Positions 16,297-27,000 of a stretch of DNA of 54,383 bases are shown piece after piece. This DNA is from a virus, in IMG/VR virus record IMGVR_UViG_3300032282_004873, positions 1 to 54,383 of that record; one strand, 5' to 3'. The notes under the pieces are model-generated. The model was not told the DNA's origin. It searched no databases and saw nothing but the letters and a program-made list of their open reading frames with translations. A program made the position numbers and the translations under genes. The stretch's first letter is position 1. Every line of letters begins with the position of its first letter.

Positions 16297-16779
16297 ATGG
16301 CAAAGAAAAAGACCCCTGTTTATCAACCTGCTGCCCCAACATTTGTGGCTCAAACTCCTCCAGATGAACCTGATGTTACTGGAATGGAAGTTGGCTTCCG
16401 TCGTCCTAATATAGACGACCTTGATGAAAAGATTAATAAACAGCTACACGACTTCTCTTCGCTTCTTAATCAGATATCCTCTGTAGAAGATAAGCAGAAG
16501 GCGCTCTGGAAGCAGATATATGAGAATGCGGTTCAAGACCGTAAGAATGCCTATATCATGTGGATAGACCTTTATGGATATGTTCATGCCAATCCTAATG
16601 AGCACGCTATTCATGGTCAGAACTTGTCTCGTTATATGGAACGTATGAGCAAGGCAAATGATCAAATTCTTAAGTTAACTGAGTTGGTTTCTAAGGCAAG
16701 TGAAGAGGATTTGGACGAAATGATGTCAGATGATGATATTTATGACCGTATCCAAAAAACTACCGGTCTTAAACAATGA
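16297..16779 (+). CDS. Unknown phage protein, possible terminase small subunit (gp16-like)
   Basis: A 160-residue protein. The N-terminus is proline-rich and disordered (YQPAAPTFVAQTPPDEP). A long helical region follows from about 40 to 145, with HGQNLSRYMERMSKANDQIL (108-127) and LTELVSKASEEDLDEMM. The size, the central helical pair, and a weak likeness of that region to the middle of T4 gp16 (164 residues) suggest the small terminase subunit, which oligomerises and loads the large subunit. The large terminase lies far away at 53645, which is unusual. Treat the name as tentative; an unrelated helical scaffold or accessory protein is possible. Confidence 0.4.
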   Translation: MAKKKTPVYQPAAPTFVAQTPPDEPDVTGMEVGFRRPNIDDLDEKINKQLHDFSSLLNQISSVEDKQKALWKQIYENAVQDRKNAYIMWIDLYGYVHANPNEHAIHGQNLSRYMERMSKANDQILKLTELVSKASEEDLDEMMSDDDIYDRIQKTTGLKQ

Positions 16780-18068
16780 ACTTATCAAAACGTCAACAAT
16801 TAATAGAAAAAGTTAAGAACAAAATTCGTCCTATTGTTTTAGAACAAATGGAAGAAGGTGGTCTTGGTGGGCATATGGCTCACTTACATGAAGACCAAGG
16901 ATTAACTTTTGGTGAACTAAAAGCCATTTTTCATCAAGCAAGTAAAGGCAAGTTAGAGAGCGTTACGGAAAAGCTTGATGGTCAAAACATATTCTTTACT
17001 TTCAGCCCAACTGAAGGGTTAAGATTTGCTCGCAATACCGCCCACATTAAAACTAATGGCATCGGAGCAGATGAAATTGAAAGCCGTTGGGCGGATAAAC
17101 CAGCGGTAGCGGCTGCATTTGGAAAAGCTTTCAAAGTGTTATCTGCTTCTATCGCTTCATTACCTCAAGCAGATAGACAACAAATATTCAATGATGGGAA
17201 GATTTGGTATTCAGCGGAGATTGTTGGCACATTAAATCCGAATGTTATCAACTACGATCAAGATGCTGTTGTATTTCACGAGAGTGGCGCTGTCTATGAT
17301 GAAAATGGACAGCCGCTAAATGTTGACACAAGTGCAGCTTTTGCAAAACTTGTTAGTTCTGTTAATCGTATGCAAACTGCAATCAAAGATAGTGGCTGGA
17401 AAGTTCTTGGACCAGTTATGGTTCCATTACAAAAGCTTTCTAACAACGAGCCTCTAGAGGTCGCCGTTTCAGCTCTAAATGAAGTTATGAACAAGTATGG
17501 AATGTCAAATGACAATACACTTGCAGAAATGTTTGAAGAATATATTATCTCAGATAAACTGAAGGATATCGTTGCTGACGATGATACTAAATCATATATT
17601 GCAGAACTTGCTTCAGATTTTGACAACACAATAACAAGCAAGAAGCCGATATTGGCAGATTTGGTTAATGAAGGCTTAATTCAAAAAGAAGATTTGAAAA
17701 AGATTAGTTCTATTATTAAAGATGGTCTTGTTCTTTATACCGCATTTGTGGATCCGGTCAGAGAGATAGTTACAGAGTTTGCTGTTGACGTTTTAAAAGC
17801 GGTTCAAAGCTATCTCATAATAAATCCAAACGAAGAAATACAACGTTTACGTGACGAAGTTCAAAAAGCAATATCTACTATCCAACAAACCGGAACGGAA
17901 CATTCTAATCAAGTATTAGAAAAAGAACTTGGCAGATTGCATAACTTAGATAACATTACAAGTTCCATGGAAGGCATAGTTTTCAAATATAACGGGAAGC
18001 TATATAAGCTTACAGGAGCTTTTGCTCCAGTTAATCAAATACTTGGAATAGCTAAATACGGAAGATAA
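16776..18068 (+). CDS. Nucleotidyltransferase/RNA-DNA ligase-like protein with long internal insertion
   Basis: A 430-residue protein with motifs of the covalent nucleotidyltransferase (ligase/capping) superfamily. VTEKLDGQNIFF (63-74) is motif I, with Lys66 as candidate adenylylated residue. LRFARN (82-87) may be motif Ia, IWYSAEIVG (143-151) resembles motif III, MEGIVFKYNGK (398-408) motif IV, and KLYKLTG (408-414) motif V. Between motifs III and IV lie about 245 mostly helical residues, far more than usual. The N-terminus GGLGGHMAHLHED recalls a protein family seen in marine T4-like phages, whose function I do not know. It overlaps the preceding gene by ATGA and directly precedes the baseplate genes. 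Nucleic-acid end joining is an inference from motifs only. Confidence 0.65.
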   Translation: MNLSKRQQLIEKVKNKIRPIVLEQMEEGGLGGHMAHLHEDQGLTFGELKAIFHQASKGKLESVTEKLDGQNIFFTFSPTEGLRFARNTAHIKTNGIGADEIESRWADKPAVAAAFGKAFKVLSASIASLPQADRQQIFNDGKIWYSAEIVGTLNPNVINYDQDAVVFHESGAVYDENGQPLNVDTSAAFAKLVSSVNRMQTAIKDSGWKVLGPVMVPLQKLSNNEPLEVAVSALNEVMNKYGMSNDNTLAEMFEEYIISDKLKDIVADDDTKSYIAELASDFDNTITSKKPILADLVNEGLIQKEDLKKISSIIKDGLVLYTAFVDPVREIVTEFAVDVLKAVQSYLIINPNEEIQRLRDEVQKAISTIQQTGTEHSNQVLEKELGRLHNLDNITSSMEGIVFKYNGKLYKLTGAFAPVNQILGIAKYGR

Positions 18069-18089
18069 TATCTGTCCAACTCTATTCAT

Positions 18090-18122
18090 TCTATAGATTT
18101 TGTTTTAGCTTATATCTATAGA
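18090..18122 (+). promoter_or_regulatory. Candidate late promoter region with two TCTATAGA boxes
   Basis: The 56-base gap before the spike gene contains TCTATAGA twice, at 18090-18097 and 18115-18122, spaced 25 bases apart. The first sits 28-35 bases upstream of ATG 18125, a suitable place for a -10 box. The second would lie on top of the ribosome binding region, and no Shine-Dalgarno is visible there. Promoter function is inferred from recurrence in gaps. Confidence 0.3.
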
Positions 18123-18124
18123 GT

Positions 18125-19870
18125 ATGAGATTAGGAACAAATATAGCCAGACTATTGACTGGTGGTGGAAGTCTAAATTTACGTAGCGAAGCTCTACGAG
18201 CAACAATGACTAATGCAGAAATGCCTACTTTACTGAAGGCAGTTGTTTTAGATGTTGTTACTGATGTGTCCGTTATTGATTATGACTATATCGATAGAAT
18301 AAGTGCTATAGTAAACAATCCTGAGTTTGTGCCTTTGATGACTCCTAACTCTATTGTTGCAAGAATAGTTTCAAATAACGAAGGTACCAGCATTAACAAT
18401 ACAATGGTTTTCTTTCCATTGTTTTCTTCTCATTTCATGTTGCCTATCAGCCCAGGCGAACAAGTATATATTATATATGAAGATTTAGCAGGTACTGGAA
18501 ATAAACTTGGATATTGGATTGACCGCATACCAGGTTTTTCAACATTTGAAGACCCCAATTATACTCACTATGATAGACGTTTTGATCCAACTGGAAATCC
18601 TTTAAACTATACAACAAAAGATTTAGCAAACAGGAAGACAGAAAGCTCTCCGGAAACGTTTCAAAATGGAGGCGGAACTCCACAAACATATACAATAAGA
18701 AACAACGAAGAAGAGAGAGAGAATACCGATAACTCATCAGACTCGGCAAATCCGAATAAACTGGGAAGCAATGGACCAGATAACAATGTTTATAACAACA
18801 TATTTGACAAAGCTTTTGCCACTCCATTAATAACTCCCGAGCCGGTTCCTCGCTGGAAAAAACGACCACAAGAACTGGTTTTGCAAGGAACAAATAATGC
18901 TCTTATAGTAATAGGAGAGGATAGAAATGGTCCCATCTCTGGTGCATTAATTAATCCTCCAGTTGATATAACAAAACAAGGACGTGCGCCTCGTTATGCT
19001 GGTGCTATTGATCTTGTAGTTGGTAGAGGACGTTATTTCCCTGCGATTGGAGAGAATCCAAAAAATTCTGGAACAACAAATCCGCCGGGTGAACTTTCTA
19101 CTGCGCCATTAATCGTAGATAATACACGTGGATTTCTAGAGACGGATAAGAATCCATTTAGAACCAGTAGAGAAAACATTGCTAATCCGAATGAGGGCAA
19201 TCCAAGCCCGATATATGATGCTGCTCGTATATACGTGGTTCAACAAAGCCGAGTTGACGAAAATTATAAGTTAATACCGAGCGATAATGGTGGTATTGAA
19301 TATCCAGATGGAACTATACCGAATGAGCAGCCGCCTGAGAATGGTTTTATTGGTAGAAGTTATGTTGTAGCGAAAGCTGACCATTTGCGTTTAATTGCCA
19401 GAAGAGAACCGCAAATTGGTGATGAAGAAAACATTGCCGGAACCGTTCTCATAATGCGAGAGGGAAATAAAAATACGTATACGCCTACTGACAGCGTAGA
19501 TCCGGAAAGTGACCCAGATGGCAACTTGGCTTACATCTATATTGATAAGTTAGGTAGAATTCAAGTAGAAGCAAACAGAATATATCTTGGACAAGCTACC
19601 GGAGAAGCACAACCATATATCAGGTATGCAGCATATGAAAATACAATTAAAAAACTGCAAGGCGAGATAGATGATTTGAGACAATTCGTTAAAAATTTCC
19701 ATGATACGGTTAAAAGTGGTTTCCAATCAGCATCTACCACTCCAACTGCTCCTTACTCACCAATAACAAGTTTGGTTGCTTCATACGCACAAATATCAAC
19801 ACAAACGGTTCCATCAGCGCCAAATGTAGAAATTGATAAAGCAAAGTCAAAGAAGGTTTTTGGAGAATAG
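18125..19870 (+). CDS. Baseplate hub/spike protein candidate with N-terminal OB-fold (gp5-like)
   Basis: A 581-residue virion protein. Residues 35-150 read as a beta-rich OB-fold type domain (KAVVLDVVTDVSV, SIVARIV, LPISPGEQVYIIYED, GYWIDRI), like the N-terminal domain of T4 gp5 and VgrG-type spikes. A long Asn/Gly/Pro-rich middle follows, then AYIYIDKLGRIQVEANRIYL (about 476-495), the type of short beta repeat seen at the start of a trimeric spike, and a helical tail (IKKLQGEIDDLRQFVKNF). No lysozyme motif was seen, unlike T4 gp5. It opens the baseplate block ahead of gp25 and gp6, which supports a central hub or spike role. Confidence 0.6.
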   Translation: MRLGTNIARLLTGGGSLNLRSEALRATMTNAEMPTLLKAVVLDVVTDVSVIDYDYIDRISAIVNNPEFVPLMTPNSIVARIVSNNEGTSINNTMVFFPLFSSHFMLPISPGEQVYIIYEDLAGTGNKLGYWIDRIPGFSTFEDPNYTHYDRRFDPTGNPLNYTTKDLANRKTESSPETFQNGGGTPQTYTIRNNEEERENTDNSSDSANPNKLGSNGPDNNVYNNIFDKAFATPLITPEPVPRWKKRPQELVLQGTNNALIVIGEDRNGPISGALINPPVDITKQGRAPRYAGAIDLVVGRGRYFPAIGENPKNSGTTNPPGELSTAPLIVDNTRGFLETDKNPFRTSRENIANPNEGNPSPIYDAARIYVVQQSRVDENYKLIPSDNGGIEYPDGTIPNEQPPENGFIGRSYVVAKADHLRLIARREPQIGDEENIAGTVLIMREGNKNTYTPTDSVDPESDPDGNLAYIYIDKLGRIQVEANRIYLGQATGEAQPYIRYAAYENTIKKLQGEIDDLRQFVKNFHDTVKSGFQSASTTPTAPYSPITSLVASYAQISTQTVPSAPNVEIDKAKSKKVFGE

Positions 19871-19871
19871 T

Positions 19872-20141
19872 ATGTCAAAGGCAAAATTAAAAGCAGCAAT
19901 AAAGAATGCATTTGTAAAACAACAAAATCCAAGCTCAACTGATTCTGCTCTTGAAGGTGTTTCAAATGATATATCTGATGCAATATATGATTATGTTGTT
20001 GAAGAATTGGAGGAGTTAAAAAAGAAACTGTTGGATCCTGGGGCATTTACTTCTACGCCTGCCGAAACCTCTGGAGAGGGAACTGCTACTAATTCTATAA
20101 CACCAGGAACTATAACAACTTATAAGCCTGGTATTTCATAG
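19872..20141 (+). CDS. Small unknown baseplate-region protein (89 aa)
   Basis: The start is ATG 19872, preceded by GGAGAAT at 19861-19867; the frame is open further upstream inside the spike gene but the ribosome binding site decides. It encodes 89 residues: a basic helical N-terminus (SKAKLKAAIKNAF), an acidic helix (DAIYDYVVEELEELKKKLLD) and a Thr/Gly-rich tail. No family is recognised. Lying between the spike candidate and gp25, it is probably a small structural or assembly component. Confidence 0.7.
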   Translation: MSKAKLKAAIKNAFVKQQNPSSTDSALEGVSNDISDAIYDYVVEELEELKKKLLDPGAFTSTPAETSGEGTATNSITPGTITTYKPGIS

Positions 20142-20161
20142 TTCTGTATATTTAAATCAGT

Positions 20162-20632
20162 ATGGCAATACTATCTTTTAAAGATGTTGGAGTAATCTCC
20201 AATCAAAATAATCTTGCGGCAAATGCCGCAGATAATGTATTGCCAATTGGATTCAAGACTCCTTTAGAGACTGACGATGGTAGCTCTATATTTAAAATGC
20301 ACTATAACTTAGCTGACCAGATAACTGATAATCTTAGAAACCTAATATTAACAAATCACGGAGAACGTTTGGCATTTTATGATTTTGGCGCAAACATCAG
20401 ACCTTTGCTCACAGACTTTACAAATAAAGACAACTTTGATGCAGAGGCAATGGCTAGAATAAAGAAAGCTGCGACAAAATATATGCCTTTTGTTGAGCTA
20501 ATCGGTTTTGAATCAAACATTGATCGTCTAGAAAACGTATATACCGGGATTATAAAAATATTAATAATTTATAAGTCACAATTGGCAAATATTGGAGAAA
20601 CCGGTTTAGAGATAACATTATTTATAACCTGA
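20162..20632 (+). CDS. 25: Baseplate wedge protein gp25 (GpW/gp25 family)
   Basis: A 156-residue protein of the gp25/GpW family. The conserved core is NLRNLILTNHGERLAFYDFGANIRPLL, with the E-R and F-G positions (GERLAF, 68-73; DFGANI, 75-80) that define the fold. T4 gp25 (132 residues) forms the inner wedge core with gp6 and gp53, and links hub to wedge. The extra length here is mainly N-terminal. It is followed four bases later by gp6, the same order as in T4 and in contractile systems generally. Confidence 0.9.
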   Translation: MAILSFKDVGVISNQNNLAANAADNVLPIGFKTPLETDDGSSIFKMHYNLADQITDNLRNLILTNHGERLAFYDFGANIRPLLTDFTNKDNFDAEAMARIKKAATKYMPFVELIGFESNIDRLENVYTGIIKILIIYKSQLANIGETGLEITLFIT

Positions 20633-20636
20633 TATT

Positions 20637-22475
20637 ATGGCAACAGATACAAAAAAACAAGTTCTTAAGCAAATGAGGCAGCGCCGATATCTTAATAAAG
20701 ATTTTGACGGCTTACGCAATGATTTGTTAGATTATGCAAGAACTTACTTCCCAGACAGAATTCAAGATTTTTCTGAAGCCAGTTTGGGAGGTTTGTTGTT
20801 GGATTTAGCTGCTTATGTTGGTGACGTACAAAGCTTCTATCTAGATCATCAGTTCTTTGAAAATTTTCCAGAGAGCTCGATTGAAAACAATAACATAGAA
20901 AGACACTTGAGAAAAGCTGGAGTTCCAATCGTTGGGGCGGCCCCATCAGTTGTTTCTGTAACATTTTTTATAAGAGTACCATCTCTTCAGAATGGTACTG
21001 CTCCAGACGCAGACGCATTACCTATTATTAAAAAAGGTACAATCGTTCGTGCAGGCAACTCTACAGAATTTGAACTAATAGAAGACGTTGATTTTACAAA
21101 GAGAAAAGTTGATGGAAGCTTGCAAGCAACTGTCAATGTTGGTCTTACCAATCAAAATAATGTCCCGCAGAATTTCATTCTCACATTAGACGGACTATGC
21201 ATCTCTGGCAAAACAACAATAGAAACGTTTACATTAGGCAGCTTCGTCCCATACAGATCAATCAGCCTTCAAAATCCTAATGTCACAGACATTGTTAATG
21301 TTGTTGACGGATTAGGTAACGTATACTATGAAGTTGATTATCTTACTCAAGACACCGTATATAAGGGAGTTAGCAACGTAGGATATGATTCTCAATCCGT
21401 ATCTGAAAATATAGTGCCAGTTCCTGCTCCATATAGATTTATTAAAAACACTTCATTGCAAACCAGATTGACTAGCTTAATCTTTGGTGGCGGTTCAGCA
21501 GATAGTCTTAATGATGATGCCATTCCGGATCCAAGTGACTTTGCTTTGCCTTTGTATGGCAAAACTACATTCTCTAAATTCTCCATTAACCCAGGAAATC
21601 TATTGAGAACTTCTACTTTAGGTACTACAGCTCAAAACACCACCTTAAGCATAACCTATCGCTTTGGTGGCGGATTAGCAAATAACGTAGAAGCTGGTAC
21701 GATTAATTTCATTACCAATCTAATAATGATTTTCCCAAATAATCCAAATTCTTCTGTTAGTGCTTTCGTTAGAAACTCAACAGATGTAACCAATAGATAT
21801 TCTGCTTCTGGAGGCGATGAAGCTCCAACAACAGAGGAACTGAAAGCAAAGATACCTGCTTATACAGCAACTCAAAATCGTATCGTTACAAAAGAAGATC
21901 TTATTGCGAGAGTATATACTTTGCCATCAAACTTTGGACGTGTATTCAGAGCCGCAATTCGTTCAAATCCAAACAATCCATTGGCATCTCAATTGTTTGT
22001 CATATGCAGAAATTCTCAAAATCAACTAGCTTATGCTTCTGATACCTTGAAGAAAAACTTGTCCACTTATCTTAATGAATACCGACTAATATCTGACGCA
22101 ATTGACATCTTAGATGTAAAAGTAATTAATATTAACGTTAAATTTTCAATTGTTGTTGACCCTACTCAAAATAAAGAACTCGTATTACGTAACGTTTTGA
22201 ACAACGTTAAAAACTATTTCAGTATAAATAATTTTGACATTGAACAGCCGTTAATACATAACGATATTCAGAACATTATTTTCAATACTCTTGGAGTAAC
22301 TTCTGTTGTTGGGTTAGAAATAGGAAATGTATACAATACCGTTAACAATAGAGTTTATTCAAGTCAGGTATATGACATAAAAGGAAATACATATAGAGGA
22401 ATTGTGTTTGGTCCACCAGGTTCTATGTTTGAACTCAGATATCCGGATTACGACATAACAGGAACAGCAGTATAA
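20637..22475 (+). CDS. 6: Baseplate wedge protein gp6 (baseplate J-like)
   Basis: A 612-residue protein, close to T4 gp6 (660). The N-terminus RYLNKDFDGLRNDLLDYART (17-36), PDRIQDFSEASLGGLLLDLAAYVGD and QFFENFPESSIENNNIERHL is typical of T4-like gp6. VTKEDLIARVYTLPSNFGRV (about 419-438) is the conserved gpJ-like region. gp6 dimers build the continuous ring of the inner baseplate and drive its conformational change. The start lacks an evident Shine-Dalgarno, as do several structural genes here. Confidence 0.93.
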   Translation: MATDTKKQVLKQMRQRRYLNKDFDGLRNDLLDYARTYFPDRIQDFSEASLGGLLLDLAAYVGDVQSFYLDHQFFENFPESSIENNNIERHLRKAGVPIVGAAPSVVSVTFFIRVPSLQNGTAPDADALPIIKKGTIVRAGNSTEFELIEDVDFTKRKVDGSLQATVNVGLTNQNNVPQNFILTLDGLCISGKTTIETFTLGSFVPYRSISLQNPNVTDIVNVVDGLGNVYYEVDYLTQDTVYKGVSNVGYDSQSVSENIVPVPAPYRFIKNTSLQTRLTSLIFGGGSADSLNDDAIPDPSDFALPLYGKTTFSKFSINPGNLLRTSTLGTTAQNTTLSITYRFGGGLANNVEAGTINFITNLIMIFPNNPNSSVSAFVRNSTDVTNRYSASGGDEAPTTEELKAKIPAYTATQNRIVTKEDLIARVYTLPSNFGRVFRAAIRSNPNNPLASQLFVICRNSQNQLAYASDTLKKNLSTYLNEYRLISDAIDILDVKVININVKFSIVVDPTQNKELVLRNVLNNVKNYFSINNFDIEQPLIHNDIQNIIFNTLGVTSVVGLEIGNVYNTVNNRVYSSQVYDIKGNTYRGIVFGPPGSMFELRYPDYDITGTAV

Positions 22476-22484
22476 GGTTAACTT

Positions 22485-24074
22485 ATGTATAGAATATTAA
22501 CAGCAAGCAAAGACACATATATAACTAACAAATATATTGCTGGTCAACGTTGTATAACATCTAACGTGGGTCAAGCAGCTACTCTTGATCTATTCAAACT
22601 TTATGATGAAACTACTGTATTAAGTGGTACAACTGTAATTTCTGGAGTCTTAGAACTAACAAGGTTTTTACTTCAGTTTGATTACGAACTATTACAACAA
22701 ACAACTGCTTCATTTCTTAATATTGATGACCCAAGCTTCAAAGCATACGTCTCTCTCAAAGACGTATACGGCGGTCAAACTACCCCTTCAAACTTTTCTA
22801 TAAGGCTTATACCGCTTGCTCAAGATTGGGATGAAGGCAGGGGTCTAGACGTTGTAGCATTTCGTGATTTAGATACAGCAAACTTTCTTACTGCTTCCGT
22901 AGTAACAGGAACTCCAAATGTATGGTTCTTATCCGGGGCAGCAGAGAGCGGGTCGATCGGCGATTCAAATATTGATATAATAGTTTCTGGTAATCTCGGT
23001 GCTGGATTGCAAGATTTAACAGTCACTCAGCAGTTTGCTCGTGGTGATGAAAATCTTTATATGGATGTTACTACTCTTGTTAGTTCAGCCATGGCAGGTG
23101 ATTTACCAAATTATGGCTGGAGATTGTCTTTCATTGATGCCCAAGAAGAAGACAATGTAACACGTTTCGTTAAGAGATTTGGTTCACGACACGCTAACAA
23201 TGCAGACCTTCATCCACAGCTTATAATCAAATATAATGATCAGATAAGAGATGATATGGGAAATACTCTATTTAATGTTTCCCAAAGTTTATTTACATTT
23301 AATCGTGTTAATGGTGGATATCAAAATTATTTCTCTGGTAGTACAGAGATAACCGGCTCAGATAGCTTGTTATTAAATCTATATGGCGAGAAGTATCTCA
23401 CATATTATACTTCCAGCTTCTCTCTTTCTCATAGCGCCAGCATTAATCATTTAACCCGTAGTCTTTATTCTATAACTCAGAGTTTTTCTGGTAGTCAGTA
23501 TCTAATTGGTAGCGTTCCACAACCAGGTATTTACTACGCAGATGTTAACTTGAATACGGTAGAAAATACCGTGCTTAAAGACTTCCTAACCGGCTCCACT
23601 TCTCAGGAGTTTACCTACGCCTGGACCAGCTTAGATGGCACGCTCACGTATGCTTCTGGCAAGACCCTCTACAAGCTCCCACAAGGCTCTATAAGCAACG
23701 TAGAAGAGAAGAACTGGGTAGTCAACATAACCAACCTTAAACAAGAGTATAAGGGCTCTGAGCAGGCAAGATTGCGTATCTTTGCATTAGATTACAACAC
23801 AGAGCAATCTGCCAGCAGATTACCATTGCAACCAAAGAGCGTTGTTTTGGAAAATCTAAAATGGAGATTGATTAACGCTTATTCTCGTAAGGTTATTGTC
23901 CCATTTGATGATGTGGCAACAGTTTGTTCATATGACGCCGAGGGAATGTATTTTGACCTCTGGATGCAGGATTTTGCCAAGGGCGAAGTTTATGAACTTG
24001 AATTGATGATTACTTATGGTGGTAAGGATTACTTCATTAGTAATAACGGATTCCGATTCAAGGTGATGCCATAA
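22485..24074 (+). CDS. Virion structural protein between gp6 and gp7, N-terminus DNRLRE-like
   Basis: A 529-residue, mostly beta-strand protein rich in Ser/Thr/Gly. The first 60 residues (ASKDTYITNKYIAGQRC, then NVGQAATLDLFKLY) have the shape of DNRLRE-type adhesive domains. LQFDYELL, VYMDVTTLV-like (ENLYMDVTTLVSSAMAG, about 190-206) and LIIKYND follow the same theme. The C-terminal part ends FRFKVMP. AAGG lies 10 bases upstream. The position between gp6 and the gp7-like wedge implies a baseplate part, perhaps peripheral or host-contacting. No T4 homologue is recognised. Confidence 0.75.
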   Translation: MYRILTASKDTYITNKYIAGQRCITSNVGQAATLDLFKLYDETTVLSGTTVISGVLELTRFLLQFDYELLQQTTASFLNIDDPSFKAYVSLKDVYGGQTTPSNFSIRLIPLAQDWDEGRGLDVVAFRDLDTANFLTASVVTGTPNVWFLSGAAESGSIGDSNIDIIVSGNLGAGLQDLTVTQQFARGDENLYMDVTTLVSSAMAGDLPNYGWRLSFIDAQEEDNVTRFVKRFGSRHANNADLHPQLIIKYNDQIRDDMGNTLFNVSQSLFTFNRVNGGYQNYFSGSTEITGSDSLLLNLYGEKYLTYYTSSFSLSHSASINHLTRSLYSITQSFSGSQYLIGSVPQPGIYYADVNLNTVENTVLKDFLTGSTSQEFTYAWTSLDGTLTYASGKTLYKLPQGSISNVEEKNWVVNITNLKQEYKGSEQARLRIFALDYNTEQSASRLPLQPKSVVLENLKWRLINAYSRKVIVPFDDVATVCSYDAEGMYFDLWMQDFAKGEVYELELMITYGGKDYFISNNGFRFKVMP

Positions 24075-27000
24075 TGCCTATTGATAATACAAATAGCTTA
24101 ACAAGAGGAACACCGGGTTTATTCACTCCAACGGTCGTTAGATCATTAGAAGAGCCCAGTAATGAATCTATTAGTTTGAGTTTATCAACTCCAGCAATAT
24201 CAATAGAAAGCTCTATTGATAACACGTCGTCTTTTAAATACAACTTGCCAAATACTGGGTTGCGTTCAACTCAGCAATTAAAAGTTGATTGGTCAGACTT
24301 TTCAAATCACACCTTTTTCAATTCGGCACAAGTAAAAGTTAACGTTGCTTTTGATAAAATATTAAACGGATATCCGTTTGATGGAAATCAAGGCTCAACA
24401 GAAACGTTCTTAGACTCTTTAACAGGTTTTGAAAAATATATTTACGACAGATATCCAAAGTCTCAAAACTATTTGTTTTTGTCTGGTACTAATAGCGGAT
24501 ATGAAGCTGCTGGAGGTACATATATTACCATCGTGGACAAAGCAGGTGCTGCTTATACAGATATGTCCACAAATACAAGCGGGAAATCGGTTATTAATCC
24601 AAAACTCAATCCAATGACATTTGAATACTGGATTAATATACCAGCGATGGCTAATGATAATCAAGTTATATTAGATAAACATACCGGTTCATTAGGATTT
24701 GCTATTGTGCTTAATTCAACAGCACTTACCACTTATGCAACCAGTTCCATATACATCGTTTCTGCTTCTTCCGTTGAAACTACACAGGTCATATTTCCAA
24801 AAAATCAATGGAACCATATTGCCTGGGCATGGAATAGAACACCAGGATATAACGGAATAACAACTTATCTAAACGGAAAACCATATGGTACCAGTTCTAT
24901 ACCGGTAGAGTTTGATATCATCGATGTTGTTAGCAATATGTATATTGGTTCTGGCAGTTCCATTGCTGGATTTACCCCGACTAATACTTTGTCTGGCGCA
25001 TTGGATGAATTACGAATCTGGCATTCGGTACGTACTGCAAATGAAATATATCAAAATTATCAAAAGTCTGTATTTGCAAATCCGAACTTGAAAGCTTATT
25101 ATAAGTTTAATGAGCCTTCTGGCAGTATGTCACAAGTTACTATTGATGCATCTTCTAATAGCTTGCATGGAAACTTAAATTATTACGCATACTCAATATT
25201 GAATGTACGCAATATATTAACTGCAACATTGTGGTCCGGAAATAGTCCTGTAATATATGAGAATATTAATTTTTGCCCAAATCTATTTCCAAATCATCCA
25301 GACGTTGTAACTTATAGAACTAGCTTCTATAATAGTGCCAGCATATATGACTATGAAAATCCGAATCTTATAACTAAGATAATCCCAAAGCATTATCTGT
25401 ATGAGGGACAAGTTCAAGATTCTTTAGAGACTGAAGAGGGAGCAATTGTTAACTCCTTGACTTCTGGTACTGATCCACGATCTACTAGATTAGGCGGCAC
25501 ACAAACACTTCTTCTATTGTTGTATACGTGGGCTAAGTTCTTTGATGAAATGAAGCTATACACGCAGGCTTTTTCTGACATTAATTTCGTTGATTATAAT
25601 GAAACTGATACCGTGCCAGATCAGTTTTTACAGAAACTAGCTGAGAGTCAAGGACTTGATTTGCCACCTCTTTGGACCGGCGCTTCAATTGATCAGTTTA
25701 TTAATGCACAAAACTACGGCGACACTCCAGATTCAAACAACGTTTCTTTGCAATTTGTTCAAAATCAAATATGGAGACGCATATTAATAAATCTTCGTGA
25801 TATTGTAACTGCCAAAGGAACGGTATATGCCGTAAAAGCTTTCATCAGAGCAATCGGCATTGACCCAGACAACAACTTTAGAATTAGAGAATACGGCGGT
25901 CCTACTAGTCAAAATCTCGGATTCGTAAGAGATAAAAGAAACGAAGTATCAAGCATATTAACTTTTATTTCCGGTGGTTTGCTTCAGAGTCCATTCTTAT
26001 CTGGCAGCAGAGTTGAGCCAGGATATCCAGAGATGGCAGGCACTTCAAATGATGGACTTTTCACTTCAGGCTCTTGGACATATGAAGCTACCTACAAGCA
26101 TCCATTGAACAGAGTCTATTCGTCCAATGAAAGCTTAGTTCGTTTCATGGCTACTGGCAGTAGTTTTACTTCTAGTGGTGCTCTTGTGGCAAACTTAATA
26201 GCATATTCTGGAAGCTATTCCTATCCGGTTTCAACTACCAGTTCTTTGACCTTGTATGTTCGTCCTAACTCAAATGTCAGTTCACCATACATCGCTCTTT
26301 ACCTTTCTGGCGTGGACATATTTGATGGCGACAAATGGTATATATCATTTGGCAAAAGACGAAATGATGATGACTTAGATTCTGCAATATCTAGTTCATA
26401 TTTCTTACGTGTCGCAAAAAATATTAATGGAGACATATATTCATTAACGACTACCAGTTCTTGGTTTAATGATTATGCTGGTGGCGGTATTAACGTATGG
26501 AACCAAAAATCTGCTACCCTAAACAGCAGCGGCTCTTACTTTGTAATTGGTTCTGGCTCTATTGATACTAGCGTGACTAGCTTCTTAAACGATTCATCTG
26601 TGGCACCAAGTAAAGCCAGAGAAACGAAGTTTAACGGAGACGTGTCATATGTCAGATTTTGGAGCAAATACTTGAATGATGATGAGTTCTTAGAGCATAT
26701 AAGAAACGTTAAATCTTTGGGCGTCCAAGACCCACTTACAAATTTTAATTTCGTTACTTATAAGAGCAGTTCATGGGAGCGTTTGCGTATTGATGCCAAT
26801 ACTGATCAAATTGTTACCCAATCAAATACTTTGGGAAATCTAGATATATTTGATTTCTCTCAAAACAACTTGCACTTATCTGCAACTCAGTTCCCGACCA
26901 GTAGTCAAATTATCAATCCGGAACGTTACTATTACAGCTACATATCTCCAAAGATTGATGAAGCTAGCACGACCAATAAAATACGTATACGTTCTTTTGA

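Noticed and set aside
20637-22475. Biased use of NNC before GTN codons (many AACGTT/GACGTA sites), perhaps avoiding out-of-frame ATG
   Set aside because: Counting Asn/Asp/Tyr followed by Val by eye in the gp6 gene gave about 8 NNC-GTN and 8 NNT-GTN pairs, so no clear bias.
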